Source of the DNA: Talpa occidentalis
Lineage: Eukaryota > Chordata > Mammalia > Eulipotyphla > Talpidae
Assembly: GCF_014898055.3 (NCBI RefSeq)
Contig: NW_023601104.1
Coordinates: 76,863,106 to 76,927,105, forward strand
DNA length: 64,000 nucleotides
Direction of reading: 5' to 3'
The first letter of the stretch is position 1. Every line of letters starts with the position of its first letter. The position numbers and the translations under genes are program-made. Below are positions 33,900 to 46,439 of the stretch, in pieces. The notes beneath the pieces are model-generated. The model was not told the origin of the DNA. It searched no databases and saw nothing but the letters and a program-made list of their open reading frames with translations.

Positions 33900-34290
33900 T
33901 CTATCCTCTGGGGCACATTGAGTGATTGCCCATTCCTTCACCCTCCCCTGCACCCAAAGCCTTCCCATAAGCCACAGGTACTCCTTGACCTTGACTTGGC
34001 CAGTGACGTGGATGGAAGACATGAAGTGCAGCTCTGAGCCTCAGAGTCCCTACGTGCTTCCACTTCTCCTGTGCCTAGGTAACTGCCACCCCTGCGGCCT
34101 ATCCCTTCCCCATACAAATGAACCACACAGAGGGGAGAGAGCAGTTCACAGACCTGCAGTGAGGCACCCTTGGGCCAGCTGAGCAGGGGCCTGGACTAGC
34201 ACAGACATCCAGCCAACCCACAGAGCCACCGTGATAAAGTATTGTTATTTTATGCCAGTGAGTGTGGCTGGTTTGTCATATGACGCATGG
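33900..34290 (+). mobile_element. MaLR (MLT1-like) LTR remnant
   Basis: GAGCCACCGTGATAAAGTAT, TGTTATTTTATGCCAGTGAG and GTGTGGCTGGTTTGTCATA correspond to the end of MLT1-type LTRs ('gataataaatgttgttgttttaagcc ... ggtttgttac'). The 5' part is weakly matched and its boundary is approximate. Confidence 0.4.
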
Positions 34291-34712
34291 TCACACAGTC
34301 CCAGCGGGACTCCATGGTCCCCTGTAGACTGGTCCCAGAGACCATGGTGGGGGTGGGGAGTGGGGGGAGCTCTCATGCCTTCTGAGGTTCCCCTCCCTCT
34401 TTCTCTGTAGGTGGATAGTTCCTTCCAGGCTTCCCTACAGCTCCAGAGCAGACTTCTGCAAGTATCTCCAGTTCAGCCCTGGAGTCCTATTTGAAAGAAA
34501 ATCCCATACATATCATGTGTACAGAATGCATGTGACCCAATTTACTAGTGGGGTACAAATGTATCTATTTTTTCACATGTCCAATGTATCATTCACGCAG
34601 CTGCAGGAAGCCCATCATCTTCCCTTTGACTCAGTGCAAAGGGCTCTCCTCCTCCCAGATGTCAGGCAGAGCTCGGGTGGGGTCAGCTCAGCCTTTAGCT
34701 GGGCTGAGGTTT
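34291..34712. other. Unassigned sequence
   Basis: Nothing recognised. Confidence 0.3.
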
Positions 34713-34723
34713 TGGTTGCTTTT

Positions 34724-34995
34724 TTTTTTTTAATTTTTATTTATTTATTTTTATACAAGAGCTGGGGTACAGGTCAGAGGTACGGGAGGGTGAGAGGATT
34801 CACAAGAGACAGAGCGGGGAGCAGAACAGGCAGACTGAAGAAATACACTGCTGAGGGGAGCATTGGGCGAGACAGGAGAGGTCTGCTGCACCATGTGGGG
34901 ATCTCCCTGGCTGGCCGGGAATCGAACCCATGCTGCAGAGGCTGCAGACAGCTTCACAGTGCTGCACTCAACCCGCTGCGCCACTGGGGAGGTCC
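34724..34995 (-). mobile_element. tRNA-headed SINE, subfamily B
   Basis: Full length on the minus strand, with tail, CTCAGCAGTGTATTTCTTC body and head with a GGTTCGATTCCC B box. The flanking direct repeat TGGTTGCTT (34713-34721 and 34996-35004) merges into the T-run. Confidence 0.9.
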
Positions 34996-35004
34996 TGGTT
35001 GCTT

Positions 35005-36229
35005 CTTTTGTTACCATTTGGAGTCTTGATGAAAACCAGTCCTGGCTGGGCCAGTGTGTCCTGTTCCCCATTCTGCTGGGGTGACACACAATCTGGTCCA
35101 GGTGCCCCCACGGAGAGCCCCAAGTTTACAACCTTTTTTAATGTTATACTCACATATTTTGCTGTTGCTTCCTAAGTGTTATTGTTGTGCCAAGTTTCAC
35201 AAGTCTGGGGAGCTTCTAGCTCAAGCCACATGTTATGAGAGAACAATCCCAAACCTCAATGAGGAATATGAATGAGCCTATGAGAGTTCTTCCTGCTGGT
35301 GAATTTCTGTGGGGGCCCCTGCTTCCTTTTATTGACATGACCGTCTTCAGGAAGTTCTAGTCCTATTAAGCAAAACCAATTCACCTTGTTTGGCCTCTCA
35401 TAATACTTAGAAACCCCAGTTTGGGGCTGGGCAAATAGAATGTTCAAAAGTTAAAAACATGACTTTCTTAACAAATCTAGAATGAACACCTGTCAAAACC
35501 AATTCAGTTCCTCCACTGAGGAAGGAAACAGTAAAATGGAAAGGCAGGTTTGAAGAGCGTTGGAAGCATTGGGGTTGACATAATCCAATCAAGGAAGAGG
35601 ATGGATACATAGGTTAGATACCGAATGGGTTGATGTTCTACCTCTCAACTAACCCTAACCTTCAAGGGCATCTTTGCTACTGTACAAGGCTCATTTGCAT
35701 CTACACAACCCTAAAAGCTAAATTTCACTTCACAGAGTCTGAGTCCTTAATTAATGGCAAATAGCATTGTTAAACAGTAGTTCTCCTGGAATATTAACAA
35801 CCCTCAGGTGAGCCTGTTAAGCTGTGTTCCAGAGTGATAGTCAAAGGACATGCAGATATCCTCTGGGCCTTTCTTCCAGGTGCTGGGTAGTCTCCTCAGT
35901 TTGTATCAGGTAACCCTCACATTAGCAGCTGGTCAAGGGCATGGCCTCATGGCCGTGGGGTACTGAACAAATCTTGCATTGTCTGGTAGGGTAGGGAGAA
36001 GTCTCTGGAAGTGGAGGTAGTATGCCATTGAGAAAGGCCACACTACCCTGCTCTGTCAACAGCTATAGGGCCTGGGCCAGAGGCCAGTTCCTGGTGAATC
36101 AGATGGTCTGTCTGCAGTACCCACAGTTGTCCAAAGACAGGATCCAGAAGGCTATGCCACTCCTCTGAACCCTAACCTCCTCTGGGTTCCCCTCATGGCC
36201 CTTTCTCCCAGAACCTCTGCATATTCTAG
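35005..36229. other. Unassigned sequence
   Basis: No gene or repeat recognised over 1.2 kb. Confidence 0.35.
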
Positions 36230-36269
36230 AATGCATGAACGTCCTGTCGTTTGAAGAGGGTTTGCCTTT

Positions 36270-36345
36270 TTATCAGCTGCTGCAACCCAGTAACACCTAC
36301 AGCATCTGGCATGTAGTAAAAACTGAATGAACACATGACGAACCA
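36270..36345 (+). repeat. L2/MIR 3'-end fragment
   Basis: ACAGCATCTGGCATGTAGTA followed by AAACTGAATGAACACATG resembles the L2 end ('cctggcacatagtaggtgctcaataaa'). Confidence 0.4.
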
Positions 36346-37597
36346 CACATCTCCATGCCTCATCAGACCCATTCTGCAAGTGTGCGCTAAGCATCTCTCT
36401 TCTGATCCCCCATTATGGTCCAGGCAGACTTTTCCAGAGCAAGATCTTTGTCCAGAGCAAGCTCTTTCTAATACACGTCACCTTGGCATGTGGAGTGAAG
36501 GTCAATAGAGCCCTGTGGGCCTCAGGAGAAACTGGTACCATCATGTTAAAGAATGAAGATTCTTTGCTTGAGGGCCCTCTCTGGAATCACCTTTTTATTG
36601 GAGAAAGCTTACTTGTGGCAGGGCAAACATCCAGAGGCGAGGCTTTGTCCTATGAGGTCATCCTCTTCTAGTCATGTGAGACCCTTCCTCTCTCCTGGAC
36701 ACCCCAGGCCTCTGTCCCAGTCCTTAGTTCAGGGTAGAAACCTCAGCCTGTCCAATTTCCTTTAGAGCCTGCGGCCACAGAGATTCCCTGTACATGTCAT
36801 TAAATATGGCCCTTTTCTCCTACTAATCTGTCTGATGTTGCTTGCTCATCCAGCCCAGAGACCTTTCTCCTATCTACCTTTTCTCCTCAACTTGACTGTG
36901 ATCCTCTTCTCTGCTTTTCTCCACCCACCACAGCATACTCATCCTTTGATATTCAGTCTGATGCCCTGATGCCCTGTCCTGCAGTGGAGTTTCTTCTCCC
37001 TGTTCACAGTGGGCCTCCCTTCCCTATATTCAGGGTTTTCTCCTTATTCCACCTTTTTTATCATAGGTCCTTCACACTCCATGGTGCTGGGGTGTGGGCT
37101 TCCAGAGACAAATCATCTCAGTGTTCATAGCAGTGCTTTGCACCCAGTGATGCTAAACCAACGTTCTCTGCCCGGAATAGCCGTGGAAGTTCAAGGCTGG
37201 CTCTTTTTACCTTTGGCAGCAGATTCTTTCTTGTTTATTGTTGACAACGCTCTGGGCCCATCAGGTGCTGAGCAGGGGACATAGGTACCTGTCCTCTCCT
37301 GTCTGCTCCCTCCCCAAGGGAGGCCACAGTTCCGGCTAGTCTCAGCTGGCGCATGTCCTGTCCTGCTTAATCAGCAGCTCATCACTTCCTCTCTTGGGGA
37401 GGGGGTAGGGTGAGGCAACTTCTGCCTGTGCTGTTATCCCAGCCTGCAGCCACCTCAGGATGGAATCTGGACCTGTCTCCGAGCCAAGAGTCCTTCATTG
37501 TACGCCCAGAGAGCCTAGTGGGCTCCCTGTAAGCTTCTGCTACAAAAAAGCCTGCCCTTTGTCTTGCAGCTGGATGCTCTAGGAGATGGAACAGAAT
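36346..37597. other. Unassigned sequence
   Basis: No gene or repeat recognised. Confidence 0.35.
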
Positions 37598-37695
37598 GTG
37601 CTACTCAACGTGTGGTCATCACAGAGCTCATGAGAGATGCAGAATCCAGGGCCCACGCCCAGCTCCAGAATCACATGCATTTCGGGCGATCCCTC
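37598..37695 (+). mobile_element. MER5A-like hAT DNA transposon fragment
   Basis: GTGCTACTCAACGTGTGGTC, AGATGCAGAATCCAGGGCCC and CCAGAATCACATGCATTTC follow the order of MER5A, a non-autonomous hAT-Charlie element. One end is missing. Confidence 0.6.
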
Positions 37696-38340
37696 CAGTC
37701 AAGCAGTTAGTCCCCAGGCTCATCAGTGACTAGCCTCCTGGTGCCGCACCTGCAATGGCACATCCTGGTAATTCAACTGGGAATACACTCAGGCAATGTC
37801 CCTGGGGGCTGTGTGGTACTTTGATTGTTTTATGGCAAGAAATGCACAAATTCTATCTTATTTTTTAAACAGCCAACAGTGACAACTGTAGCATAGGATT
37901 CAGTACCCCCACTTTGTGTAGCTGAGCTGTTCCCCACAATCTCTTTGCAGAACTGAAATGAAAGCCTAATAGGAACCTGCAACCATAGTCCCCTACCCAA
38001 CTCCTGATTCTCCATCTCAGTCTGCACAGGGAAATTAATCTCGGGACAGGGTCTCAGCTAGGCAGAGTCCCATGCCCTTCAGCCACCAGGAGTAGTGGAG
38101 CAAAATGGAGAGGTAGGGCTGCACGCTGGCCTTCAAACAGGATGCTCCGGATTGTGTGAGCAATGCTCCCTGGAGACAGTCCCCTACAGGGAGAAGGAGA
38201 GAGGGCCAGAAGCCACCAGCCAGCTTTGCAAGCCTTTAATGGGCCAGACACCACCTGTGGCAGAGTGCCAAGTCCCCCCAGATGTCTTGTCCACATCTGG
38301 TCAAGTGTCCATAAACACTTTCTTTTGAGGTATGTTATGT
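37696..38340. other. Unassigned sequence
   Basis: No gene recognised. Confidence 0.3.
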
Positions 38341-38590
38341 TTGTTCTTTTTTTAAACTGCTTTATTGAGGTATAATGTGCATGCCATGAATTTAATTTAA
38401 TGCACAATTTAATGCCTGCTGGTATATTTACAGAGTTGTATGACATCCTCATAATGTAATGTCAGAATATTTCCCATCACCCAAAAAGAACCCCGTGCCC
38501 ACTTGCACTCCTTCCCGGCTCCCACCACCAGCCCCTGGCAGCCACCACCCTATTCCTGTCTCTCCAGTCCTGCTTTTCCCAGCTGTCCAA
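38341..38590 (-). mobile_element. Ancient L1 3' end, antisense
   Basis: AACTGCTTTATTGAGGTATA, GTATATTTACAGAGTTGTAT, AAAAAGAACCCCGTGCCCAC and CCAGCCCCTGGCAGCCACCA form the reverse complement of an L1M-type 3' UTR. Confidence 0.75.
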
Positions 38591-39465
38591 GAAAGGGTGA
38601 GCTGAGGCATTTACCCCATTTCTCATTTCCCTCCCAGGCCTCCTAGGCTGATGTTTTCTGCAGTCCAGGGAAAGTGTGATTCAGGGAAGGCATGATTTAG
38701 AAATGTTTGGAATTTAGATCTTTAAAATGATTTAAAAGTGCTTGGCACATAGTGGACACATGATACATATTTTAGGAAGAAATCAGATAGGCTGCCATTT
38801 TCAATGCATTTGCATTTGGTAAGAGGAGGCGGGAGTGAGCCAGTGGGCCTCCCAAACCCACACTGTTGGTAGAGCTGGGAGCTCCTGGCATACCACACGG
38901 GTGTCTTCTAGAACGGGGTGCATCCTGTGGGCCGAGGAGCCAGAACAGCTCCTGTTCCATCCTTTGACTCAGCATTTTCTGTTTCCCCAGTATTTTCGCG
39001 GTTGAGTTCCTGTCCTATTTCCCCAACCACGCAGGCTGTGGACAGTTATTATTCTGATTGTCTGACATCTCCTGTCTCTTTTTCAGGAACCAAAGACCTC
39101 CTTCCTTTGGGAAACACCTTCCTGTTACACTTATTAATTCACTCTCTGCTTCAAACTCACCCTTCCACTTCTCACTCGACCCCCCCTTTGAGCTGAGCTG
39201 CGACTCCACAGACCTCTCCTGCTTTGCCTTTGCAAAGCTTTCCTGCTAAACTCTGCACCAGTGGGCACTGGAGGGCCCCTGGGAGGCCAGAGGGTGGAGG
39301 AACTTGCTCCCCCCTATGGTTTCCTATCTCCTGGCTCCCCTCCCTACCCAGCATATTGAGATAAAAACAACACATTTATTATGGAAGGTCAAAGGGTACT
39401 TGTTATGTTTATGTATTGCGGATGATTGCCACCATAACAACAGTGAACATCTGCATCCTACTTGA
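38591..39465. other. Unassigned sequence
   Basis: No gene recognised. A GCTTGGCACATAGTGGACAC piece near 38740 may be an L2/MIR scrap. Confidence 0.3.
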
Positions 39466-39469
39466 TTTT

Positions 39470-39602
39470 ATTTATTTGTTTATTTATTTGTTTGTTTGTT
39501 TATGTATTTATTTATTTATTTATACAAGCACTGGGTACAGTCAGAAGTGCGGGAGGGTGAGAGAATTCACCAGAGCCAGAGCGGGGAGCAGAACAGGCAG
39601 AC
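39470..39602 (-). mobile_element. SINE tail half only, subfamily A
   Basis: A TTTATTTG-rich expanded tail leads into TATACAAGCACTGGGTACAG and stops at GAACAGGCAGA. About 90 nt of the 3' end of a subfamily A copy is present with no tRNA head. Sequence beyond 39603 belongs to an L1. It is a 5'-truncated insertion or a later deletion. Confidence 0.85.
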
Positions 39603-39722
39603 TACCCAAGGAAACTACCAATCTATGGCTATGACTTCTCTTCATAAAACAAGTGTACAATCTTATATCTGGCTTCTTTCATTTGGCAAAATATTTCTGA
39701 AGTTGATCTGTCATACTTGAGA
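39603..39722 (-). mobile_element. Ancient L1 3' fragment, antisense
   Basis: CAATCTTATATCTGGCTTCT and TTCATTTGGCAAAATATTTC match the reverse complement of the L1M 3' region. Confidence 0.55.
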
Positions 39723-40071
39723 GGCATCAACCAGCTGGCAACACCCCCCCCCCACCAAAAGTCTGGGTCCCTTCTTCTAATTTCTAAGTTTTTAATAATT
39801 CCAACATCTTCTTTTCATTCCCCCAGTCCTAAGGATAGTAGCTGTTTGGGGCAGATGCTTATGCTGTAATCCACTCGAATTCTATTTTCACCTTTCCCGT
39901 TACTCAATTAACAACTTTATACATAATTAGAAATTCTATTTTTTGAACCATTTAATCATTATTGAACTGGACATAACATAAACATTATTGGCGGCAATAT
40001 CTTACATTCATTAAAAAATACAAATTCAAACTTAGAGATGTTTAATGAATTGATTATATTTTATAATTTCA
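39723..40071. other. Unassigned sequence
   Basis: AT-rich, nothing recognised apart from a short C-run at 39745-39753. Confidence 0.3.
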
Positions 40072-40086
40072 TGTATTTTTGATTTG

Positions 40087-40360
40087 GCAGCTTTTTTTAA
40101 GATTTATTTATTTATACATACAAGAACTGGGGTACAGACCAGAAGTGCAGGAGGGTGAGAGGATTCACCAGAGTCAGAGTGGGGAGCAGAACAGACAGAT
40201 GGACCAAAAACACTGCTGAGGGGAGCAGCAGGCAAGACAGGAGAGGTCTGCTGCGCCATGTGGAAATCTCCCTGGCCAGCCAGCATAGAACCCGTGCTGC
40301 AGAGGCTGCGGACAGCTTCACAGCTCTGCATTCAACTCCCTGCACCACCGGGAAGGCCCC
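40087..40360 (-). mobile_element. tRNA-headed SINE, subfamily B
   Basis: Full length on the minus strand. Flanks TGTATTTTTGATTTGG (40072-40087) and TATATTTTTGATTTTG (40361-40376) are a slightly diverged duplication. Confidence 0.9.
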
Positions 40361-40376
40361 TATATTTTTGATTTTG

Positions 40377-41424
40377 AATGAGAATATAATTAGAAATTCT
40401 TTACTGAAATTTCTCTCTGTTCAAATAACTGCTGTGATTTCTAGACTGTGTGCCCCCTGGGGCTCACCTATTACGTGAGTGGGGTACCTCTGTCACAACT
40501 AACAATTCAGTGCTGACACATTGTCACTACTTAAAGTCAGTCCTTTATCGAGGTTTCCTCGGTGGATATAGGATGTCCTTTTCCTGTTCTAGGATCCCAT
40601 GTCACTCGTAGCTTCCTCTTGGCCACGACAGCTTCTCGGACTTACCTTGCTTTGGATGACCTTGATGATTTTGAGGACACCACTCAGGCATTTGTAGAAA
40701 ATCCCTTGATTGTCATTTGACTGATGTGCTTTTTGCAATTGGGTGGGAATAAGGTGTTTTTCAGAGGAAAACCACAGAGATCTCATGACACTTTCATCAC
40801 ATATAACATTAGCATGGGTGCTGGTACTGCGACATCACGGAGGTTGGTGACATGACGGAGGTTGGTGTTGATGTTGGTCACCTGGCTGAGATAGGACTGT
40901 CAGCTTCTCCTCTGTGAAGCTGCCCTCTTACCCCCCCTTTCTATAACCGTCCTCTTTGGAAGGAGGTCACTGTGCCCAACCCACACTTCCTGGAGAGCAG
41001 AGCCTCTGTAGAAGTCGTTTACATTTCTTCTGCATGGAAGATTTGTCTCTTCTTGCTGTTTTATTTATTTATCTAATCATTTCTTTATATCAGCATGGAC
41101 TCAGGGATGTTTATTTTGTAATTTGGATTATAGCTTAACAGGGCTTTATCTTTTTTGTTGCTCAAATTGTCCCAGTTTCGGCCAGTGGAAATATTTTGCA
41201 TTCTCTGCTATATCCTTTTGACAGACTGACCTCCCAGTGCACACACCCCAGCCCCCACCTTTGTGGGTTGGTGGGTTTGGTTTGCTTTGGTTCTCAGTAC
41301 TTCCTTCCTTTCTAGAACTACAGGTGCTCAGGGCTCATCATGTGTATTTCCTGCCCCAGCCCTAGAATCAGCCATTTCTCCCGTGAGCCCTGGTCCCTTT
41401 ACTTGTGAAGAGACCCAAAGCCGA
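40377..41424. other. Unassigned sequence
   Basis: Nothing recognised. A short imperfect tandem of GGAGGTTGGTGACATGAC type lies near 40838-40880. Confidence 0.3.
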
Positions 41425-41429
41425 GCTCT

Positions 41430-41570
41430 GTGAATGAGGTATGAGGTGGGGACTTTTTATCCCCTTATAACAGAGAAGGAAACTGCAGCTGGGAGAGGTT
41501 ACATCATTTGCTCAAAGTCAGGTGGCTACTTTACTCCCAACTCTGTGCTCCTTTATTAGATATCATGATC
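41430..41570 (+). repeat. MIR fragment
   Basis: CAGAGAAGGAAACTGCAGCT, AGAGGTTACATCATTTGCTC and AAAGTCAGGTGGCTACTTTA match the MIR core. Confidence 0.65.
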
Positions 41571-42827
41571 TCTGTGCCTTTCTCTTTCTAATTATTCATC
41601 CCAAAACGAGCACGCAGGCTTGGGTTGCAGAAGAGAAGACAGCCAGTGCCCACAGGGCTCCTGCCCCTTGCAAACTGGAGAAGGTGTGAACCTTTTGCGG
41701 ATCATTTTATTACTGCCTCGTGTTCCTTTTTTTTTTTTTACAAAAGAAAGTCTGTGTGCCTGCACGGGCGCCCCGGGCACATGCCATGTGCAGTGAGCCA
41801 CCGGCTCAGATGGGAATTTTTCCACTCTCCCCTGTGTCCCCCCCCCCCCCAAGGGCCCCAATGCACCCACAAGAACTGAGTCAGGAGCTTCCCAAAGAGT
41901 CTCTGCCAGGCCCCCAGCAGCCCTGGAGCAAGAGCAAGTCAGCACTGTTTCCTGCCACCTGGCCTCTCACTCCCACCTGAGCTGGCATCAGCACCCAAAT
42001 GCTGGCCCAGAAAGCGGGGTGCTAACATCTGGAAATTGCCAGAACTCTGAAATCTATCATAAACGGAGATAAGAGAAATTCGAGGCAGAGCTAATCAGAA
42101 GAAGTGAGAGAATTGCAGGCATCCAGAGAGGGCCCTGGTCTCTGCTCCCTGTACAGTCTCTAACGCTTGTTGAAGGGGGCACCACGCAGGGCAGCTGGCT
42201 CAGACCTCAGTGCAGCTCTGAGTCCCTGAGCAGGCGGGGGACCATCCCCTCTGGCACTCTCCCGCTCCACTTCAGCCCAGGCTGCCCTCTCCCAGTACTC
42301 AGCTCCTTCCACTGATTTCCTTTGCTTTCACTGCTTTCAGCAGGAGAAGGGCTCTGGATGAGTCCTGCAGCTTCTGTAGAGACCCTCGGGCCTGGACCCT
42401 TGGCCCTCAGCCTGGAACGGTGCTCGGTTTTTTTGGTCCTGCAGTGGAGAGACTGGGGTGGGCAGTGATGCCTCACGTGCAGGCATTTGGAGCCCACAGC
42501 CCTGGGCGGGTCCACTGGGGACACCACAGGTGGTTTTGTCTTTTCCTCAAACTTTCGTTAGCAGGGTACTAGCTTCATACTGGGGGGAAATCCCAACAAA
42601 AAGAGAACCATGGATTCATCATGTGTGGAGGAGACAGGCTAATTTGCAAGCAAAGTTGTGACAAGAAGCAGGGGGTCTGGGGGCTGGTGGGAAGCAGCAG
42701 CTGCAGAAACCTCTCTCTAGAGGAGCCTGCTAAATGGTTCACTGCCTTCCTGAACAAGCGAGCCCTGCCTGAGCCCCAAACCCAATTAGAAAGCATTGGG
42801 ACTCAGCTCCACAGGGGGCAGAGACCC
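41571..42827. other. Unassigned GC-rich sequence
   Basis: No exon recognised. Long C-run at 41840-41850. Confidence 0.35.
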
Positions 42828-42853
42828 GGGGGCGGAGGGGGGAGGACAGGGGG
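42828..42853 (+). other. G-rich quadruplex-like tract
   Basis: G5, G6 and G5 runs with short GG runs between them within 26 bp. The central G6 can supply two G3 tracts. Confidence 0.6.
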
Positions 42854-44316
42854 CCTGCACCTGAGACCAGGGCACATCCCCCCCTCCTCTCCCCTTCGGA
42901 AATGAAGCTGCCATCACAGCTGCTTTCTGCTCCCTTCTCCTGGCGGCTGAGGGCTGGCACCTGCAAGCCTGTGTGGTTGGGATGCAGAAACAGCCAGGGA
43001 TCCAGCCCCGGCTTGTGCCCCCGCCTGCCCCCCACGTCCTTTTCCATTCTCCAGGCAGAACTGAGCACCGCTTGTGTGCTCTAATCCACGAATGTGCCTT
43101 CCTTCAAACATTTGCCAGGAGCCTGCTCTGTGCCAGGCACAAAACACGGTGCGAAAGCATCTTCCATTTCAAATGACAAAGGAGCAAAACTTGCCAACTC
43201 AAATAAGCATCCCTAGGGGCACTTGGAATGGGTCTCCCCACCTTTGAGTTTGGGTTTTGACCCCTGTCCCCCAGAACTGCATCCTGTTGTATTACTCTGG
43301 GGACTCACTTCTCATGTCCTAGCATATAAGCAGTGGCAGAGAGTCCACCGTGACCAGCGCCAGTGTCCATGGGGGTGGGGACTACAGAGCCACCCGGTTC
43401 CGTTCTCACACACTGCGTGGTGCCAGCTGCCACCTGCCGAGGGCCCTGTATCGACATGTGACTTGGAGGCAGCTGTGCCTGGGAGGATGTGTCTTGGGGA
43501 TGGAGAATGGAGGGAAATCCCACTGGGGTACAGAATGGGTTAGGATGGGGGTGAATGTCACAGGTTCCTCAGAAGTCAGAGCGGGAGGGGTCTTCTTGGG
43601 CATTGAGGACAATGCCCTCCCCTCATGGGCCAGCTCACCTGCCCTCTCAGAGATTTTCAGCAGGACAGGTAGAACTCGGGCTCAGCAGAGGCCTTCTCGT
43701 CAGAAGGAAGCGCACACATATTATACCAAGGTGGATGAAGGAGCATTGGAGGATAGAGGGATTCCCTCTCTAGAACCCTCTTCTGCCCACTCTGCTCACC
43801 TCAACTGTCATATCAGAGCAGGTGTCCTGGAGCCTGCAGACCTGCCATTACCTTTGTCACACAATTGCAGAGATCGCACCATGACCCTCTATTCAATGGA
43901 ACTAATCGGTTCTTAATTATAATTTCAATTGTGATTATTTGATGGTATTTGATGGGACGTGCCAAGAGAGCAGACAGAATCTGTGTGTGCTCATGCATGC
44001 ATGTTAATAAAGTTCAAGCTCAGGACCCACCTGCACAGTCGCTGTCAGACCCCCGAGTCACCAAACATCCTAGTGGAGCAGGCAGCCAAGAGGGTGGCAT
44101 TTCTATACCAGCATGATCAAAGAGACCCAAGAGTAAGTACCTGGGTGTGCCAGCCACCAGTCATATGTTATGATTTCTCTTCTCATCCTGAATATTATTC
44201 ACTTTTGTACCATTTTTACTGGTTGCTTTTCTTGAAGGAGGTTTCTAATGAAATGTCAGGCCCCACCAAAGCTAGATCTGCCCCTGAGGGGGAATTCAAT
44301 ATAATGTTACTGTGTG
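42854..44316. other. Unassigned GC-rich sequence
   Basis: No gene recognised. A 188-codon frame at 43350-43916 has no family resemblance and overlaps frames on the other strand. Confidence 0.35.
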
Positions 44317-44372
44317 AATAAAAGATCAAATTGATCAATCAATTAATAAATCCATCAATCAATTTAAGTAAT
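44317..44372. repeat. Degenerate (ATCA)n low-complexity repeat
   Basis: ATCAATCAATTAATAAATCC and similar units over about 55 bp. Confidence 0.75.
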
Positions 44373-45534
44373 TAGAGTAAAATACAGGCAAGATGGACAG
44401 TGCAAGTGCAAATGCCCCCTCCTGGCCTTCAGCACTGCCTGGACACTTGAAATTTACCCTGACAGTCAGCTCAGAGTTAGGAGTCACCTAGCCTGGGTCC
44501 CCAGTGGGGTGCACTGAGCTTTGCAAGCTTTGGAGCCAGACACAGATCTTTTTGAGGCCTCCTGCTCGTGCCGCTGGCTTTCCTCTTACCCTGCTGCTGG
44601 CTGAGGTGGCTTGGAAGAGGGAACAGGGAAGACCTGAGTCACTGCTGCTCCCCAGGCCTGCACATCAACAGGGGACAGTGCAGCCAGGTGCTATACAACG
44701 ACACTTTGGACTATGATGGGCTGTGTAGATGACAGAGGACCCTGCACACAGCCTGGTATGTCGTGAGCTATACCACCGAGGTCTGTGTGATTACACTCTG
44801 ACATTTGCACAGTGATGGAATTGCTCAACAACATGGTTTTCGGAACCTATCCCTGTACTTGCCACGCATGACTGCGATGGGAGTATTCTAGACAAGTCTC
44901 AGCTTTCCTTTGCTTGTCTTGCTTGTCTGTGATGGGACAATCAAGAACCCTTATTTTTTATGGGGTTATTGTGATGATTAGATTCTCTATCTGAAATCCC
45001 CTGGGTTAATATGTGGCAAGTGCCTGGGAGTGATAACTCCTCTTGCAGCTTTCCTTGGAACCTCTCAATTGCCACCTGATTAGCCAGGAATTGGATCACA
45101 TTGAATTAAAAATCTGGCTCAGCCCAAGGCTGGCATCAGCCAGCCCGTGTCTCCACTCTGGGAAGACGGTTTTGCTTCCAGACCTGAAGTCACCTGCATG
45201 GGAGTCTGAGGTGAGTCTGTCCATCTCCCCTCCTCCCTGTCCCCTGCTCCAGTCTCAAGGATGGAGAAGGAGCATTCCCCTCCTTCTCAAGGGGGGTTGT
45301 AATAATTAGGGAACACCCTGGAGTTGCAAAAGTCATTTTTCTCCAGGTAAGCGCTGCTGCACACATTACGGCACAGGGCAATTCTGCTGGCGTGGTTGCC
45401 AAGGCTTTTGCTGGAGGCTTCACGCTGCACATTCTGCAGTGAAGCACCTGGTCAACCAGGGTCCTAAAGCAGAGGAGAAGGGGATGCTCCGCAGCCCCAG
45501 AGCTCTCTGGGCAGCAGGAGAGACCAAATGTATT
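44373..45534. other. Unassigned sequence
   Basis: No gene or repeat recognised. Confidence 0.35.
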
Positions 45535-46030
45535 TTATGATATTTCCAATTAATGATGGATTTCTACTGTGACACAGGCGTTTTTCTATTGCTAGACTTT
45601 TAGGTTATTTCCAGTTTTTCTCTTTGTAGCAATGCTGCTTCTGATCTTATATATAAATTTTGACCGTATTTCTGATCTATCATTGGACTATATATTTTTT
45701 TAAGATTTATTTATTTATACAAGAACGGGGGTACAGGCCAGATGTGCAGGAAGGTGAGAGGGTTCACCAGAGACAGAGCGGGGAACAGAACAGGCAGACT
45801 GACGAAATACACTGCTGAGGGGAGCAGCAGGCAAGACAGGAGAGGTCTGCTTCACCATGTGGGATTCTCGCCAGCCGGCCGGGATTGAACCGGCACTGCA
45901 GAGACTGCGGACAACTTCACAGCGCTGTGTTCAACCACCTGCGCCACCAGGGGAGGCCCATGGACTATATTTTTAGAACTCTTTCTAGTTCAAAGAACTT
46001 GGACATTTTGGTAAATATTATTAATCCCCC
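45535..46030 (-). mobile_element. Ancient L1-like fragment, antisense, split by a SINE
   Basis: TTGCTAGACTTTTAGGTTAT, TTCCAGTTTTTCTCTTTGTA and GCAATGCTGCTTCTGATCTT resemble the reverse complement of an L1 ORF2 end ('ggacatttaggttgtttcc ... aatgctgc'). It continues weakly after the SINE. Confidence 0.45.
45699..45960 (-). mobile_element. tRNA-headed SINE, subfamily B-like
   Basis: Full length on the minus strand. The head carries GGTTCAATCCCGGC. Duplications around TGGACTATATTTTT at 45684-45698 and 45961-45974 differ by a TA insertion. Confidence 0.9.
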
Positions 46031-46142
46031 ACCCACCTTTTAGTGGTATAGAATTGAGGTAACATCACGTGGCATCCTGGCCAACATTTTACACCATTGT
46101 TTCCTGATCATTGGTGGTCTGGTGGCCCCCAAAGTCTTGTTC
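46031..46142. other. Short unassigned spacer between SINEs
   Basis: Nothing recognised. Confidence 0.3.
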
Positions 46143-46157
46143 AAAATACCAGTTTAG

Positions 46158-46424
46158 GGGGCCTCCATAGTGGTGCAAGGGGTTAAAGCACTGCACTATG
46201 AAGCTGTCCGCAGCCTTGGCAGCATGAGTTTGATCCCCAGCCGGCCAGGGAACTACCCACATGGCACAGCAGACCTCTCCTGTCTTGCCCGCTGCTCCCC
46301 TCAGCAGTGTATTTCAGTCAATCTGCCTGTTCTGCTCCCCACTCTGTCTCTGGTGAATCCTCTCACCCTCCCGCATATCTGGCCTGTACCCCGCTTCTTG
46401 TATGCATAAATAAATAAATCTTAA
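46158..46424 (+). mobile_element. tRNA-headed SINE, subfamily B, full length
   Basis: Head GGCCTCCATAGTGGTGCAAG, B box GTTTGATCCCC, body and CATAAATAAATAAATCTT tail. Perfect 15-bp duplications AAAATACCAGTTTAG at 46143-46157 and 46425-46439. Confidence 0.93.
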
Positions 46425-46439
46425 AAAATACCAGTTTAG

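Noticed and set aside
35641..35670. Telomere-like CTAACCCTAACC sequence
   Set aside because: Only about two imperfect units are present, which is expected by chance.
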